Notes under the pieces: generated by a model | Told to the model about the DNA's origin: nothing | What the model saw: only the letters and a program-made list of their open reading frames with translations | The model's database searches: none | Assembly (NCBI RefSeq): GCF_004522095.1 | Contig: NZ_SPUI01000003.1 | Span: 1,116,001 to 1,180,000, forward strand | Length of the DNA stretch: 64,000 nucleotides | Direction of reading: 5' to 3' | DNA from: Nocardioides sp. 503 | GTDB taxonomy: Bacteria; Actinomycetota; Actinomycetes; Propionibacteriales; Nocardioidaceae | Shown here: piece by piece, positions 27,639 to 36,571 of the stretch | How the letters are laid out: each line of letters starts with the position of its first letter | Position numbering within the stretch: position 1 is the stretch's first letter | Made by a program: the position numbers and the translations under genes

Positions 27639-28631
27639 ATGACGAACTTCGGCTACACCCTCATGACCGAGCAGAGCGGCCCGCGCGAGCTGGTCTCGTA
27701 CGCCGTGGCCGCCGAGGAGGTCGGCTTCGACTTCGAGGTCTCCAGCGACCACTTCTCGCCGTGGCTGACCGAGCAGGGCCATGCGCCGTACGCCTGGACG
27801 GTGCTGGGCGCGGTCGCCCAGGCCACCTCGCGCGTGGGCCTGATGACGTACGTGACGTGCCCGACGCAGCGCTACCACCCGGCGATCGTCGCGCAGAAGG
27901 CCGCGACGCTGGGGCTGCTGTCGGAGGGGCGCTTCACCCTGGGCCTCGGCTCGGGCGAGAGCCTCAACGAGCACGTCGTCGGCGGCGGCTGGCCGGGCAT
28001 CCTGACCCGTCAGGAGAAGCTCGTCGAGGCCGTCGAGATCATCCGGGAGCTCTTCACCGGCGAGCTCGTGGACTACCGCGGCAACCACTTCGACGTCGAC
28101 TCCGCCCGCATCTGGGACCTGCCCGACACCCCGGTGGAGCTCGCCCTGGCCGTCGCGGGCGAGCGCGCCATCAACACCTTCGCCCCGGTCTCGGACCACC
28201 TGGTCGCCGTCGAGCCGGACGCCTCGCTCGTCGAGACCTGGAACGGCGTCGACGGCGCGCCGCGCATCGGCGGCGGCGGCAGCGCGAAGGCCATCGGGCA
28301 GATCCCGATCTGCTGGGGCCCCGACGCCGAGGAGGCCAAGAAGCTGGCGCACGAGCAGTTCCGGTGGTTCGGCGGCGGCTGGAGCGTCAACGCCGACCTG
28401 CCCACCCCGGCCGGCTTCGCCGCCGCCAGCCAGTTCGTGACGCCCGACGACGTCGCCGAGTCGATCCCCTGCGGCCCCGACCTGGACGCGATCGTCGAGG
28501 CCGCGTCGGCGTACTGGGAGGCCGGCTTCACCGACGCCGCCCTCGTCCAGGTCGGCGACCAGCACCAGCGCGCCTTCCTCTCCGACGCCGCCGGCCCGCT
28601 CCTCGAGAAGCTGCGCGCCGCTGCTCCGTGA
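27639..28631 (+). CDS. F420-dependent LLM-class oxidoreductase (TIGR03557-like)
   Basis: 330 aa TIM-barrel enzyme related to F420-dependent glucose-6-phosphate dehydrogenase. Features: FGYTLMTEQSGPRELV at the start, SSDHFSPWLTEQGHAPYAW (F420/substrate pocket), TYVTCPTQRYHPAIVAQKAATL and LGLGSGESLNEHVVG. The family is confined to F420 producers, which supports an actinobacterial host. The reaction is not known. It is followed by the first 74-bp palindromic repeat. Confidence 0.9.
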   Translation: MTNFGYTLMTEQSGPRELVSYAVAAEEVGFDFEVSSDHFSPWLTEQGHAPYAWTVLGAVAQATSRVGLMTYVTCPTQRYHPAIVAQKAATLGLLSEGRFTLGLGSGESLNEHVVGGGWPGILTRQEKLVEAVEIIRELFTGELVDYRGNHFDVDSARIWDLPDTPVELALAVAGERAINTFAPVSDHLVAVEPDASLVETWNGVDGAPRIGGGGSAKAIGQIPICWGPDAEEAKKLAHEQFRWFGGGWSVNADLPTPAGFAAASQFVTPDDVAESIPCGPDLDAIVEAASAYWEAGFTDAALVQVGDQHQRAFLSDAAGPLLEKLRAAAP

Positions 28632-28644
28632 GTCGGTCGATCTG

Positions 28645-28718
28645 CATGTAACACGTTGATATGACCTCTTCCACGTTGATATTTCGACGTGGAAGAGGTC
28701 ATAACGACGTGTTACATG
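28645..28718. repeat. 74-bp palindromic element, copy E1
   Basis: Terminal arms CATGTAACACGT and ACGTGTTACATG enclose a 4-nt mismatch, inner arms ATGACCTCTTCCACGT and ACGTGGAAGAGGTCAT, and a 10-nt loop TGATATTTCG. Folded, it gives nearly 30 paired bases. It differs from copy E2 (48039-48112) at two positions. It lies 13 bp after the F420 oxidoreductase stop and 40 bp before the globin start. Confidence 0.9.
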
Positions 28719-28758
28719 CACCTGTCGGCGCGGCCCCGACCGTCGTACGCTCCGAGGC

Positions 28759-29223
28759 ATGACCACGCCGACGCTGTTCGAGTGGGCCGGCGGGGCGCCG
28801 GCGTACCGCAGGCTCATCGACTGCTTCTACGACCGGGTCGAGGCCGACGAGCTGCTCAGCCCGTTCTTCCCCGGAGGGGTGTCCGAGCACCACCGCGCGC
28901 ACGTCGCCGCATGGTGGGGCGAGGTGATGGGCGGCCCGGCCGACTACACCGCGGAGCACGGCGGCTACGAGCGCATGCTCGCCCACCACCGCGGCCTGGG
29001 GATCACCGCCGAGCAGCGGCTGCGGTTCGCGACGACGATGAGCCTGGCCGCCGACGACGCGGACCTGCCGAGCGACCCGGAGTTCCGCGCGGCGTTCGTC
29101 GGGTACGTCGAGTGGGGCACCCGCCTGGCCATGCACAACTCCGCCGAGGACGCGACCGACGTCGTCGAGCAGGCGCCGGTGCCGCGCTGGGGCTGGGGCG
29201 TCGCGCCGCCGTACCAGCCCTGA
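28759..29223 (+). CDS. Group II truncated hemoglobin
   Basis: 154 aa. The sequence follows TrbO/GlbO proteins: FYDRVEADELLSPFF, HHRAHVAAWWGEVMGG, YERMLAHHRGLGI (proximal His region) and the closing VPRWGWGVAPPYQ. It binds heme and handles O2, NO or peroxide. ATG 28759 lies 7 nt after TACGCT, so it is probably leaderless. The palindromic repeat upstream separates it from the oxidoreductase gene. Confidence 0.92.
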   Translation: MTTPTLFEWAGGAPAYRRLIDCFYDRVEADELLSPFFPGGVSEHHRAHVAAWWGEVMGGPADYTAEHGGYERMLAHHRGLGITAEQRLRFATTMSLAADDADLPSDPEFRAAFVGYVEWGTRLAMHNSAEDATDVVEQAPVPRWGWGVAPPYQP

Positions 29224-29298
29224 CCGTCACCCTGCCGGTCACACCTGCCGGGCCCGGCGCGTCATCCCCGTAGACCCACCCCTACGAGAGGACCCGCC

Positions 29299-29703
29299 AT
29301 GCTGAGCCAGAGCTCCTACCCCGCCGCCTACGTCGCCGCCTGCCGCGACACCGTGCACCGCCACCTCGACGACTACCACGCGCTGCCGCTGTCGGACGCC
29401 GACCGGGCGGCGTTCGAGCCGGGCTACCTGCGCCAGCTCGTGCTCGCCCTGGACACCTACGCCCTGCACCGCAGCCGCGGCCAGGAGGGCAAGGACGGCA
29501 ACCCGCTCAACGAGGTCCGCCTCCTGTGCACCTCCCTCCGCGAGCACGAAGGTCTGCTGACCGGCGAGAAGTCCATCAAGTACGCCGCCGACCGCTCGGT
29601 CCTCGGCCTCCCCCTGGGCGACCAGATCACCCTCGACGCAGCCGCCTTCCGCCGTCTCGCCGACGCGTTCTTCGCCGAGCTCGAGGCCCGCTTCCCGGGG
29701 TAG
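29299..29703 (+). CDS. Conserved hypothetical protein
   Basis: 134 aa, mainly helical: YVAACRDTVHRHLDDYHAL, RAAFEPGYLRQLVLALDTYALHR and NEVRLLCTSLREHEGLL. One motif, IKYAADRSVLGLPLGDQITL, looks conserved in kind but I do not know the family. ATG 29299 follows GAGAGGA. The TAG stop (29701-29703) is the first three bases of a TAGTCCCT palindrome, so the repeat provides the termination codon. No signal peptide. Confidence 0.65.
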   Translation: MLSQSSYPAAYVAACRDTVHRHLDDYHALPLSDADRAAFEPGYLRQLVLALDTYALHRSRGQEGKDGNPLNEVRLLCTSLREHEGLLTGEKSIKYAADRSVLGLPLGDQITLDAAAFRRLADAFFAELEARFPG

Positions 29704-29760
29704 TCCCTGACGTTTGTGTCATGAAACGGGCTCCGGAGTGACACGAACGTCAGGGACTAC
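29700..29760. repeat. TAGTCCCT palindrome, copy 2
   Basis: Arms 29700-29721 and 29739-29760 pair over 22 bp with a single G-T type mismatch, around a 17-bp centre; they begin GTAGTCCCTGACG and end CGTCAGGGACTAC. It sits between convergent gene ends (stops at 29703 and 29777) and could act as a bidirectional terminator. Confidence 0.9.
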
Positions 29761-29776
29761 CCCGGCGGGGACGACC

Positions 29777-31477
29777 TCAGTCGCGGAGCTTGGCCAACCT
29801 CGAGCGGAGGGCGTCGCGGCGGTGGGCGTTGCCGTGGAGGTCGACGTAGCGGTCGGCGTACGTCGCCAGGAGGGCGTCGTCGAGGCGGCGGACGGCCCCG
29901 GGCGGGTAGCGGTAGTCCATGCGGGCGTTGAGGTCGCCGGGGCTCGCGCGCAGGGTGTCGTTGAGCTCCTCGAGGCTGGTGATGCCCAGCTCGAGCAGCA
30001 GCCCGGAGATCCACGCGTAGTGGTCGGTGCGCGACCAGCCGGCGTCGTCGTACTGCCCGGCGAGGTAGGCCGCCAGCTCGCGCTGGTCAATGCGCGGGTC
30101 GTCCACGACGTCCGACGGGCCGGGCCCGCCGGCACCCGCCGCACCCGCCCCGGTCGAGCGCAGCCGCTCGCGGATCGTGGAGAACTCCTGGTCGGCCAGC
30201 TCCAGCAGCCCGGCGGCCAGGGTGAAGCGGCGGTCGAGGTCGCGGGCGTGCTCGTCGGGCACGTCGCCCTTGTAGCGGATGTCGTGCTCGAACTCCGCCC
30301 ACGCGTGCTGCAGGACCGTGCGCACCTGCACCTGCGCGACCCGGCCGTGCAGCGCCGCGTAGGCGCGCTCGCTCTCGCGCGCGGCGTCGAGCTGGATCAG
30401 CAGGTGGCGGCTGGCGTAGCCGAAGCGGCCCTGGCTGGCCGTCTCCTGCCCCATGTCGCGGTCCTCCTTGACGACCACCTGGTCGCCCAGGAGCTCGGCG
30501 ACCGCGGAGACGTCGCTGTGCACGTAGGTGATGACGCGCACGCCGATCTGGTCGGTGATCTCGCGCAGCGGGTCGGGGAAGACCGGCTTGCCGTCGACCA
30601 TCCGCGCGGCCTTGGCGGCGAAGGACTGCACGCCCTTGGTGCGACCGGTGACCGAGAGGTAGTTGATGCCGGCCTCGTCGAGGATCGAGGTCACCAGCGC
30701 GACGAACTGCGCGCCGGCCTCGACGAGCGCGGGCTGCTGCGCGGCGTACTCCTGCGTCGCGGCGCGCGCGTCGGGCAGCGAAGGGGTGACGATGTAGCCG
30801 GTCTCGAGGTCACCGTACGTCGTGGTGCGCTCGGGCCAGCGCTCGCGGAAGTAGGCGACGTAGGCGCACACGACCGCGTCGACCTGGTCCTCGACCACCC
30901 GCAGCTCGCTCTTGCGGGTCGCGGTCTCGACGGCGACCCGCAGCGCGGCCCACTCCGCGCCGGTCTGCACGACGTCCTGCACGTGGCCCATCAGCGTGAG
31001 CAGCTCGCCGCGCAGCAGCTCCAGGTCGCGGCCGCGCTTGTCCTTGTACTTCAGCGTCTTGGTGAGCCCGAACAGCACCACGGTCGCCGGGTGCGGGTAG
31101 ACCTCGATGGCGCGGCGGGCCCGGCCCGAGCGGGGGTTGAGGTCGAGGCCGAGCCGCTGGCACACCTTCGCGCCGCGGGTCTCGCCGCCGGCGAACTCCG
31201 GCTTGGTGGTGTTGGAGGGGTGCGTGCCGGCCTCGAAGCGCCGGAAGTCCTTGCTGAGCTGCTGCTCGGCGGGCCGGGAGCCGGTCGCGTTGGTGACGAT
31301 GAGCGGCGCGTCGATGCCGACCAGGCACTCGCCGCCGACGTACGGCGCCAGGGCGTCGGCGATCTCGTCGACGGTGCGCACGGCACGGATCATCAGCAGG
31401 CGTGCGTCGTCGTCGAGGACGGCCAGCCCGGTCGGCTGGCGCTCCCCCCACGCGAGGTCGATCCCGATGTGGTGCAC
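29777..31477 (-). CDS. relZ: RelZ-like fusion: RNase HII-like DUF429 plus RelA/SpoT synthetase
   Basis: 566 aa. Residues about 1-240 are a DUF429 RNase H-like domain (GIDLAWGERQPTGLAVLD, VGIDAPLIV, EVYPHPA). Residues about 255-420 are a RelA/SpoT nucleotidyltransferase domain: GRTKGVQSFAAK, ITDQIGVRVITY, FGYASRHLLIQL and QVRTVLQHAWAEFEHDIRYK, which keep the synthetase motifs. A conserved C-terminal helical region follows. The same fusion in M. smegmatis (MSMEG_5849, RelZ/MS_RHII-RSD) has RNase HII and (p)ppGpp/pGpp synthesis activity. No HD hydrolase domain is present. GTG 31477 lies 24 bp after psuG, implying one operon with psuK and psuG. Confidence 0.9.
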   Translation of the reverse strand: MHHIGIDLAWGERQPTGLAVLDDDARLLMIRAVRTVDEIADALAPYVGGECLVGIDAPLIVTNATGSRPAEQQLSKDFRRFEAGTHPSNTTKPEFAGGETRGAKVCQRLGLDLNPRSGRARRAIEVYPHPATVVLFGLTKTLKYKDKRGRDLELLRGELLTLMGHVQDVVQTGAEWAALRVAVETATRKSELRVVEDQVDAVVCAYVAYFRERWPERTTTYGDLETGYIVTPSLPDARAATQEYAAQQPALVEAGAQFVALVTSILDEAGINYLSVTGRTKGVQSFAAKAARMVDGKPVFPDPLREITDQIGVRVITYVHSDVSAVAELLGDQVVVKEDRDMGQETASQGRFGYASRHLLIQLDAARESERAYAALHGRVAQVQVRTVLQHAWAEFEHDIRYKGDVPDEHARDLDRRFTLAAGLLELADQEFSTIRERLRSTGAGAAGAGGPGPSDVVDDPRIDQRELAAYLAGQYDDAGWSRTDHYAWISGLLLELGITSLEELNDTLRASPGDLNARMDYRYPPGAVRRLDDALLATYADRYVDLHGNAHRRDALRSRLAKLRD

Positions 31478-31501
31478 GGGGTCAGCCTGCCCTAGTCGCG
31501 G

Positions 31502-32416
31502 CTACCCCCGCGCGAACTCGACCGCGACGTCGGCGCCGAGGCGGGCGTTGCTGCGCACCAGCGCGATGTTGGCGGTCAGGCTGGCGCCGTCGGTGAGCTC
31601 GACGATGCGGCCCAGGAGGTACGGCGTGGCGTCCTTGCCGTGGATGCCCAACGAGTCCATGTCGGCCAGCGCGCGGTCGATGATCAGCCCGATCTCCCCG
31701 GCCGGGATCTCGTCCTCGGCCGGGATCGGGTTGGCCACGACGATCCCGCCGCCCAGGCCGAGGTCCCACTTGGCGCGCATGACGCCGACGACGTCGGCGG
31801 GCGTGTCGACGCGCATCGGGGCGCGGTGGCCGCTCTCGCGGGAGTAGAAGGAGGGGAACTCCTCGGCGCCGTAGCCGAGCACCGGCACGCCGAGGGTCTC
31901 CAGCGTCTCCAGGGTCAGGCCGATGTCGAGGATGCTCTTGACCCCGGCGCACACGACGGCGACGTCGGTCTGGCCCAGCTCGGTGAGGTCGGCCGAGACG
32001 TCGAAGGACGTCTCCGCGCCGCGGTGCACGCCGCCCAGGCCGCCGGTCACGAAGACCCGGATCCCGGCCAGCGCCGCCAGCCGCATCGTCGAGGCGACGG
32101 TGGTCGCGCCGTGGACGCCGCGGGCGACGACGTACGGCAGGTCGCGCACACTCACCTTGGTCACCTCGGGGTGGCTCGCGAGCAGCTCGAGGTCGTCGGG
32201 CGACAGCCCGATCCGCGGCCGGCCGTCGAGCACCGCGATCGTGGCCGGGACCGCGCCGTACTCACGAACGATGCCCTCGACCTCGACCGCCATCGCGACG
32301 TTCTGCGGGTAGGGCATGCCGTGGCTGATGATCGTGCTCTCCAGCGCGACCACCGGACGGCCCTCCTCGAGCGCCGTGGCGACCTCGTCGGTGACGGTCA
32401 GCAGGGGGTGGGTCAC
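31502..32416 (-). CDS. psuG: Pseudouridine-5'-phosphate glycosidase
   Basis: 304 aa. It cleaves the C-glycosidic bond of pseudouridine-5'-phosphate to uracil and ribose-5-phosphate. Family signatures are VVALESTIISHGMPYPQN (catalytic Glu), VARGVHGATTVASTM, FVTGGLGGVHRGAE, VVCAGVKSILD (catalytic Lys) and GGGIVVANPIPAEDEI. GTG 32416 overlaps the psuK stop (GTGA), so kinase and glycosidase are coupled, as in the E. coli pathway. Confidence 0.95.
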   Translation of the reverse strand: MTHPLLTVTDEVATALEEGRPVVALESTIISHGMPYPQNVAMAVEVEGIVREYGAVPATIAVLDGRPRIGLSPDDLELLASHPEVTKVSVRDLPYVVARGVHGATTVASTMRLAALAGIRVFVTGGLGGVHRGAETSFDVSADLTELGQTDVAVVCAGVKSILDIGLTLETLETLGVPVLGYGAEEFPSFYSRESGHRAPMRVDTPADVVGVMRAKWDLGLGGGIVVANPIPAEDEIPAGEIGLIIDRALADMDSLGIHGKDATPYLLGRIVELTDGASLTANIALVRSNARLGADVAVEFARG

Positions 32417-33288
32417 AGTCGGCTCCTCACGAGCTCGTCGGTCAGGTCGGCGCGCACGGTGTCGCCGGAGGCCACGGTGAGCGCGGCCGCCGCGTGCCCG
32501 TAGGCCGCCGCCTCGCCCGGGGCGGACCCGCCCAGCAGGGCGTGGCAGAACGCCGCCAGCATCGCGTCGCCGGCGCCGGTCACGTCGACGACCTGTCCCG
32601 GCACGGTGTCGAGCTCCAGCTCCCCGTCGGGGCCGCTGAGCACCGAGCCCTCGGCGCCGCGGCGCACCCAGACGAGCTCGACGCCGCGGTCGTGCAGGGC
32701 CCGGGCGCTGCCGCCGAGCACGGCCAGCTCGGCGCTGTTGGGGGTCACGCACCACAGCGGCCGCTCGCCGACGAGGTGGGCCAGCGCGGCCGCCTTCGGG
32801 ACGCTCACCGGGTCGAGCACGACGCGCACGCCCGCCTCGGTCGCCAGCGTCCAGGCGGCGGCCAGCGTGTCGGCGCGCAGGTTGCCGTCGAGGACCACCA
32901 GGTCGGCGCCGGCGAGCAGCGCGGGGTCGAGGTGCTCGGGGCCGAGGGTGGCGGTGGCGGCCATGTCGGAGACGCCGACCGACAGCTCGCCGGTGGGCTC
33001 CAGGACGGCCAGGTAGGTGCCGGTCGCGCCCGCCACCCGGCGTACGGCGGACACGTCGACGCCGGCCGCTGCCGTGGCGCCGAGCAGGTCGTCTCCGAAG
33101 AGGTCCTGGCCCACGGCCGCGACGAGGGCGGTCGGGGTGCCGAGGCGGGCGAGGTTCTCGGCGATGTTGCGTCCGACGCCGCCGGGGCTGGTCACGAGTG
33201 ACCCGGGGTTGCTGGTGCCGGGCACCACCACGGCCGTCGTCCGCGCCTTCAGGTCGAGGTTGGCACCCCCGACCACCACCACCGTCAC
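32413..33288 (-). CDS. psuK: PfkB-family pseudouridine kinase
   Basis: 291 aa ribokinase-fold enzyme that should phosphorylate pseudouridine at O5'. VVGGANLDLKART at the start and SPGGVGRNIAENLARLG (PfkB signature 1) are followed by the ATP/catalytic signature VDVTGAGDAMLAAF (catalytic Asp). Pairing with psuG by a 4-bp overlap gives the substrate. GTG 33288 is 7 nt after TAGCCT, so the psuK-psuG-relZ mRNA is probably leaderless. Confidence 0.9.
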   Translation of the reverse strand: MTVVVVGGANLDLKARTTAVVVPGTSNPGSLVTSPGGVGRNIAENLARLGTPTALVAAVGQDLFGDDLLGATAAAGVDVSAVRRVAGATGTYLAVLEPTGELSVGVSDMAATATLGPEHLDPALLAGADLVVLDGNLRADTLAAAWTLATEAGVRVVLDPVSVPKAAALAHLVGERPLWCVTPNSAELAVLGGSARALHDRGVELVWVRRGAEGSVLSGPDGELELDTVPGQVVDVTGAGDAMLAAFCHALLGGSAPGEAAAYGHAAAALTVASGDTVRADLTDELVRSRL

Positions 33289-33370
33289 GGGCGTGAGGCT
33301 ACCGGCGGCGGGCGCGGCCGTCGGCGGCGGTCCTCGACCGTCCCCGGCGCCGGGCTGGCGCGCCGCGGCG

Positions 33371-33721
33371 TCAGGCGCGCCCCAGGGCCCGCAGCGTCCG
33401 CCGTACGAGCTGCTCGTCGAGGCCGGCCAGCGGGAAGCGCAGCGTGCCCTTGCCCGAGGAGTACGGCGCGAGGTCCAGCACCAGCCCCGGGTCGTCGGGC
33501 GGCGCGGGCGGCTCGGGGTAGACCGACACGAACCGCCGCCACCCCGCGACGTGCAGCACCGTCGCCTCGCCCCGCCGGAAGGTCGGCATGTTGTAGGCGA
33601 TCGTCTCGCTCAGCCCCGGAACCTCCTCGTGCACCCACCTGCGCAGCTGCCGCACCCCGGCGGCCGGGCGCTCGTCGAGGTCGGCGAGGTAGGCGTCCAC
33701 ATCGGCGTACTTCTGGGCCAT
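33371..33721 (-). CDS. DUF1801-domain protein
   Basis: 116 aa. The YdhG/DUF1801 fold shows as YLADLDERPAAGVRQLRRWVHEEVPGLSETIAYNMPTFRRG, then YPEPP and a C-terminal RFPLAGLDEQLVRRTLRA. Members are described as iron-chaperone-like or uncharacterised. ATG 33721 is 6 nt after TAGCGT, so a leaderless message is likely. A TAGTCCCT palindrome lies just upstream. Confidence 0.88.
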   Translation of the reverse strand: MAQKYADVDAYLADLDERPAAGVRQLRRWVHEEVPGLSETIAYNMPTFRRGEATVLHVAGWRRFVSVYPEPPAPPDDPGLVLDLAPYSSGKGTLRFPLAGLDEQLVRRTLRALGRA

Positions 33722-33744
33722 GTCCGCACGCTAGCCGTCGGCGT

Positions 33745-33803
33745 TAGTCCCTGACGTTCGTGTCGGTTCAGGCGCCGAAACGTGACACGAACGTCAGGGA
33801 CTA
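33745..33803. repeat. TAGTCCCT palindrome, copy 3
   Basis: A perfect 20-bp inverted repeat, TAGTCCCTGACGTTCGTGTC (33745-33764) with its complement at 33784-33803, around a 19-bp centre. It lies 9 bp downstream of the cytochrome P450 stop and 23 bp upstream of the DUF1801 start. Confidence 0.92.
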
Positions 33804-33812
33804 CCCGCGCGG

Positions 33813-35117
33813 TCAGCCTGCGGGCAGGGACGCGACCTGGTCGTCGAAGAGGCGGACCGGCAGGGCCTCGACGCCGTAGACCGCGGAGAGCTTGCGGAAG
33901 TCCAGCTCGGAGGGGTCGGCGGTGATCGCGAGGTCGGGGAAGCGCCGGGACAGGCCGCGCAGGGCGATGCGCAGCTCCATGCGCGCCAGCTCCGCGCCGA
34001 CGCAGCGGTGGATGCCGTGACCGAAGGCGAGATGGCGCGAGGTGGGGCGGTGGGGGTCGAACCGGTCCGGGTCGGAGACGAAGGCGGGGTCGCGGTTGGC
34101 GCCGAGCAGCGAGATGCCGAGCACGTCGCCGGCCTTGATGTGCGCCCCCGCGACCTCCATGTCCTCGCGGGCGAACCGCACGAACGCGAGCTGGACCACC
34201 GTGAGGTGGCGCAGCAGCTCCTCGACGACGCGGTCGACGGCCGCGGCGTCGTCGCCGGCCATGATGGCCATGGCCTCGGGGTGCTGGGCGAGCAGGTAGG
34301 TGCCGAGGGCGAGCATGCTGGCCGAGGTCTCGTAGCCGCCGAGGAAGACGCCGTCGGCCAGGCCGCCCAGGGTGACGTCGTCCAGCTCGTCGCCGTGGTC
34401 GCGCAGCAGCGCGCCGATCAACCCGTCACCGGGGTCCAGCCGCTGCTTGGCGACGGAGTCGATGAGGAACTCCCGGGTGTGGGCCGCGGCGCCGAACACG
34501 CCGACGCCCCCCTGCGAGAGGTCGAAGCGGGCGGCGCCCAGGGAGTGGAAGCGCGCGCGGTCGTCGACGGGCAGGTCGAGCAGCTCGCAGATCACCTCGA
34601 ACGGGATCGGGAACGCGAACTGGTCGACCAGGTCGACGTCGGGGCCCTGCTCGGCCATCGCGTCGAGCCGGGCGGCGACGATCCGCTCGATGACCGGCTC
34701 CAGGCGGGCCAGGCGGCGCATGGTGAACTCGGGGGTGAGGTAGCGGCGCAGGGCGGTGTGGGCCGGCGGGTCGGTCATCCCGAGCCCGCCGATCTGCTCG
34801 GAGTCGTCGCGGCCCTCCTGGGAGACGAACTGCCCCAGGTCGTTGGACAGCGCGGCGCCGTCGGCGAGCAGCGCACGCGCCTCGTCGTAGCCGCTGACGA
34901 GCCAGATCCCCTTGCCGAACATCTCGGCGATCCGCTTGACCGGCGCCTCGGCGCGGACCTGCGCCATCTCGGGCAGCGGGTCGAGCACGTCGCGCTTGAG
35001 CGGCATGGTCGTCGAGTCCGGCAGGAACCGCAGCTTGCGCAGGTCGATGCCGTTGCGCGTCGACCGGGCCAGGAGACGCGTCGCCACCCGGCGCTTGACG
35101 GTGCTGAGTATCCCCAT
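33813..35117 (-). CDS. Cytochrome P450
   Basis: 434 aa soluble bacterial P450. The heme-binding loop FGHGIHRCVGAELAR holds thiolate ligand Cys372. The I-helix reads FLGGYETSAS (260-266, oxygen-activating Glu-Thr pair) and the K-helix ExxR is E300-R303. It needs ferredoxin and reductase partners, neither of which is encoded here. ATG 35117 has no clear ribosome-binding site; GTG 35123 is an alternative. The family and substrate are not resolvable by eye. Confidence 0.92.
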   Translation of the reverse strand: MGILSTVKRRVATRLLARSTRNGIDLRKLRFLPDSTTMPLKRDVLDPLPEMAQVRAEAPVKRIAEMFGKGIWLVSGYDEARALLADGAALSNDLGQFVSQEGRDDSEQIGGLGMTDPPAHTALRRYLTPEFTMRRLARLEPVIERIVAARLDAMAEQGPDVDLVDQFAFPIPFEVICELLDLPVDDRARFHSLGAARFDLSQGGVGVFGAAAHTREFLIDSVAKQRLDPGDGLIGALLRDHGDELDDVTLGGLADGVFLGGYETSASMLALGTYLLAQHPEAMAIMAGDDAAAVDRVVEELLRHLTVVQLAFVRFAREDMEVAGAHIKAGDVLGISLLGANRDPAFVSDPDRFDPHRPTSRHLAFGHGIHRCVGAELARMELRIALRGLSRRFPDLAITADPSELDFRKLSAVYGVEALPVRLFDDQVASLPAG

Positions 35118-35241
35118 AGGCACAAGTTCACCAGAAAGTGTGCCCGCCCGTGCATCAGGCATGACCCTGAGCGTGCCCCGGGACCCGGTCGCGCGGCCCG
35201 CACGCCGCCTCAGGTCGCCACCTCCGGCGTACCGTGGACGC

Positions 35242-35523
35242 ATGCGAGCCATGTGGAACGACCAGGTCATCGCCGAGAGCGACGACACCGTCGTCGTCGA
35301 GGGCAACCACTACTTCCCCGCCGACGCGGTGGACGCCGCGGTGCTGCGACCGTCGGAGACCCACAGCCACTGCCCGTGGAAGGGCGACGCCTCCTACTAC
35401 AGCCTCGAGGTCGACGGGTTGGTCAACGCCGACGCGGCGTGGTACTACCCCACGCCCTCGGAGGCCGCCGCCGAGATCAAGGACCGCGTCGCCTTCTGGA
35501 AGGGCGTCACCGTCTCCGAGTGA
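35242..35523 (+). CDS. Minimal DUF427 protein
   Basis: 93 aa single DUF427 domain: AMWNDQVIAESDDTVVVEGNHYFP, HSHCPWKGDASYYSLEVDG and AAWYYPTPSEAAAEIKDRVAFW. Complete and compact compared with the longer paralogue at 23929. ATG 35242 lies 6 nt after TACCGT (leaderless). It is divergent from the P450 and its last 17 bp overlap a convergent gene. Confidence 0.9.
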   Translation: MRAMWNDQVIAESDDTVVVEGNHYFPADAVDAAVLRPSETHSHCPWKGDASYYSLEVDGLVNADAAWYYPTPSEAAAEIKDRVAFWKGVTVSE

Positions 35524-36496
35524 CCCGCTCGCCCAGGTCGGGCAGGGCCTCGAGCAGCGCCACGTCGGCCGCCGCGCGGCCCGCGACCCAGCCCTCGGGG
35601 TCGGCCTCGGGCAGCGGTTCGTCGTCGGAGGACGACTCCGGCATGAGGCCCAGGCGTTGCTCGATCCGGTAGGAGTACGACGCCAGGAACGACCGGTCGA
35701 ACAACGCGGTCCGCGCGATGTTGCCGCCGCGATACCTCAGCGCCGTGGTCGCCTGCACCAACAGCGACGACGCGAGGTGCTCGGCCACGTCGAGGTCGGA
35801 CCGATCCCCGACCGCCACGCAGCAGCCGAGGGTCTCCCCCTCAGCGACACGGCCACCCACAGACCTGACCACGGCATAGACGAGCTCGGCCTTGATGTCG
35901 ACGTGAGGCGGGTCGATCCAGAGCAGGCGGGACACCGACCCGTCCGATGGCTCGGTCAGGACCGGTACGCACGCGAGCAGCACCGCCACCTCCAGCACCA
36001 CCGCCATCGCGTCGACCTCGTCGGACAGCGGGGGCCTCGGCAGGGCTGGGTCCGCTTCCGCGACCGGGTCCAGGACCTCGCCCAGTCGGATCAGACCCGC
36101 AGGAGCACGACGACACAGGAGCTCGAGGAGGTCTTCGTCTCGCCAACCGCGGTCGACGGCCCTCGCCACCACGAGCGTGAGCACGGCGTTTCCGGCTCGG
36201 GTGACGACGTGCGCCGGGGCCGCGCCCAGACCGGCGACCACGGCTCGAGCGCGGCGGTGCACTCCGTCGGCATCCACCCTCCGGCCCACGATCGCCAGCA
36301 CTGCCTCGAGGATCAGGAGCGATGCCCGCGAGATGTGCTCGTCGTCCCACGTGGGCTGATCGAGAGGCGGGCTCGTGGGCCGATCGCGCGGAGGACCGGC
36401 CGGTCCTGTGGACCGTGGCGGACGCCTCCGGGACGGTCCCTGCGGTGGCCGCCGGCGCTCGCGGGCCTGGCGTCGACGTCTGCTGTTGGCTCCCAT
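35507..36496 (-). CDS. DUF2786-like protein
   Basis: 329 aa. A basic, Pro-rich N-terminus (about 1-50) precedes a helical region and a C-terminal module with LASSLLVQATTALR and TALFDRSFLASYSYRIEQRLG. That module resembles DUF2786/DUF7168 proteins, which are common and uncharacterised in actinobacteria. The middle part (RAVVAGLGAAPAHVVTRAGNAVLTLVV) is unlike anything I recognise. GC content and codon use look slightly lower than the surroundings between 35.7 and 36.5 kb. No signal peptide or membrane helix. Confidence 0.6.
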   Translation of the reverse strand: MGANSRRRRQARERRRPPQGPSRRRPPRSTGPAGPPRDRPTSPPLDQPTWDDEHISRASLLILEAVLAIVGRRVDADGVHRRARAVVAGLGAAPAHVVTRAGNAVLTLVVARAVDRGWRDEDLLELLCRRAPAGLIRLGEVLDPVAEADPALPRPPLSDEVDAMAVVLEVAVLLACVPVLTEPSDGSVSRLLWIDPPHVDIKAELVYAVVRSVGGRVAEGETLGCCVAVGDRSDLDVAEHLASSLLVQATTALRYRGGNIARTALFDRSFLASYSYRIEQRLGLMPESSSDDEPLPEADPEGWVAGRAAADVALLEALPDLGERVTRRR

Positions 36497-36571
36497 GGAC
36501 CCAGGATGCGCGGGTCGGCGCCGTCGTGGGATCTCTCTCCACAGGCCGTGCCGGGAGGGCCGTGAAGGGCC

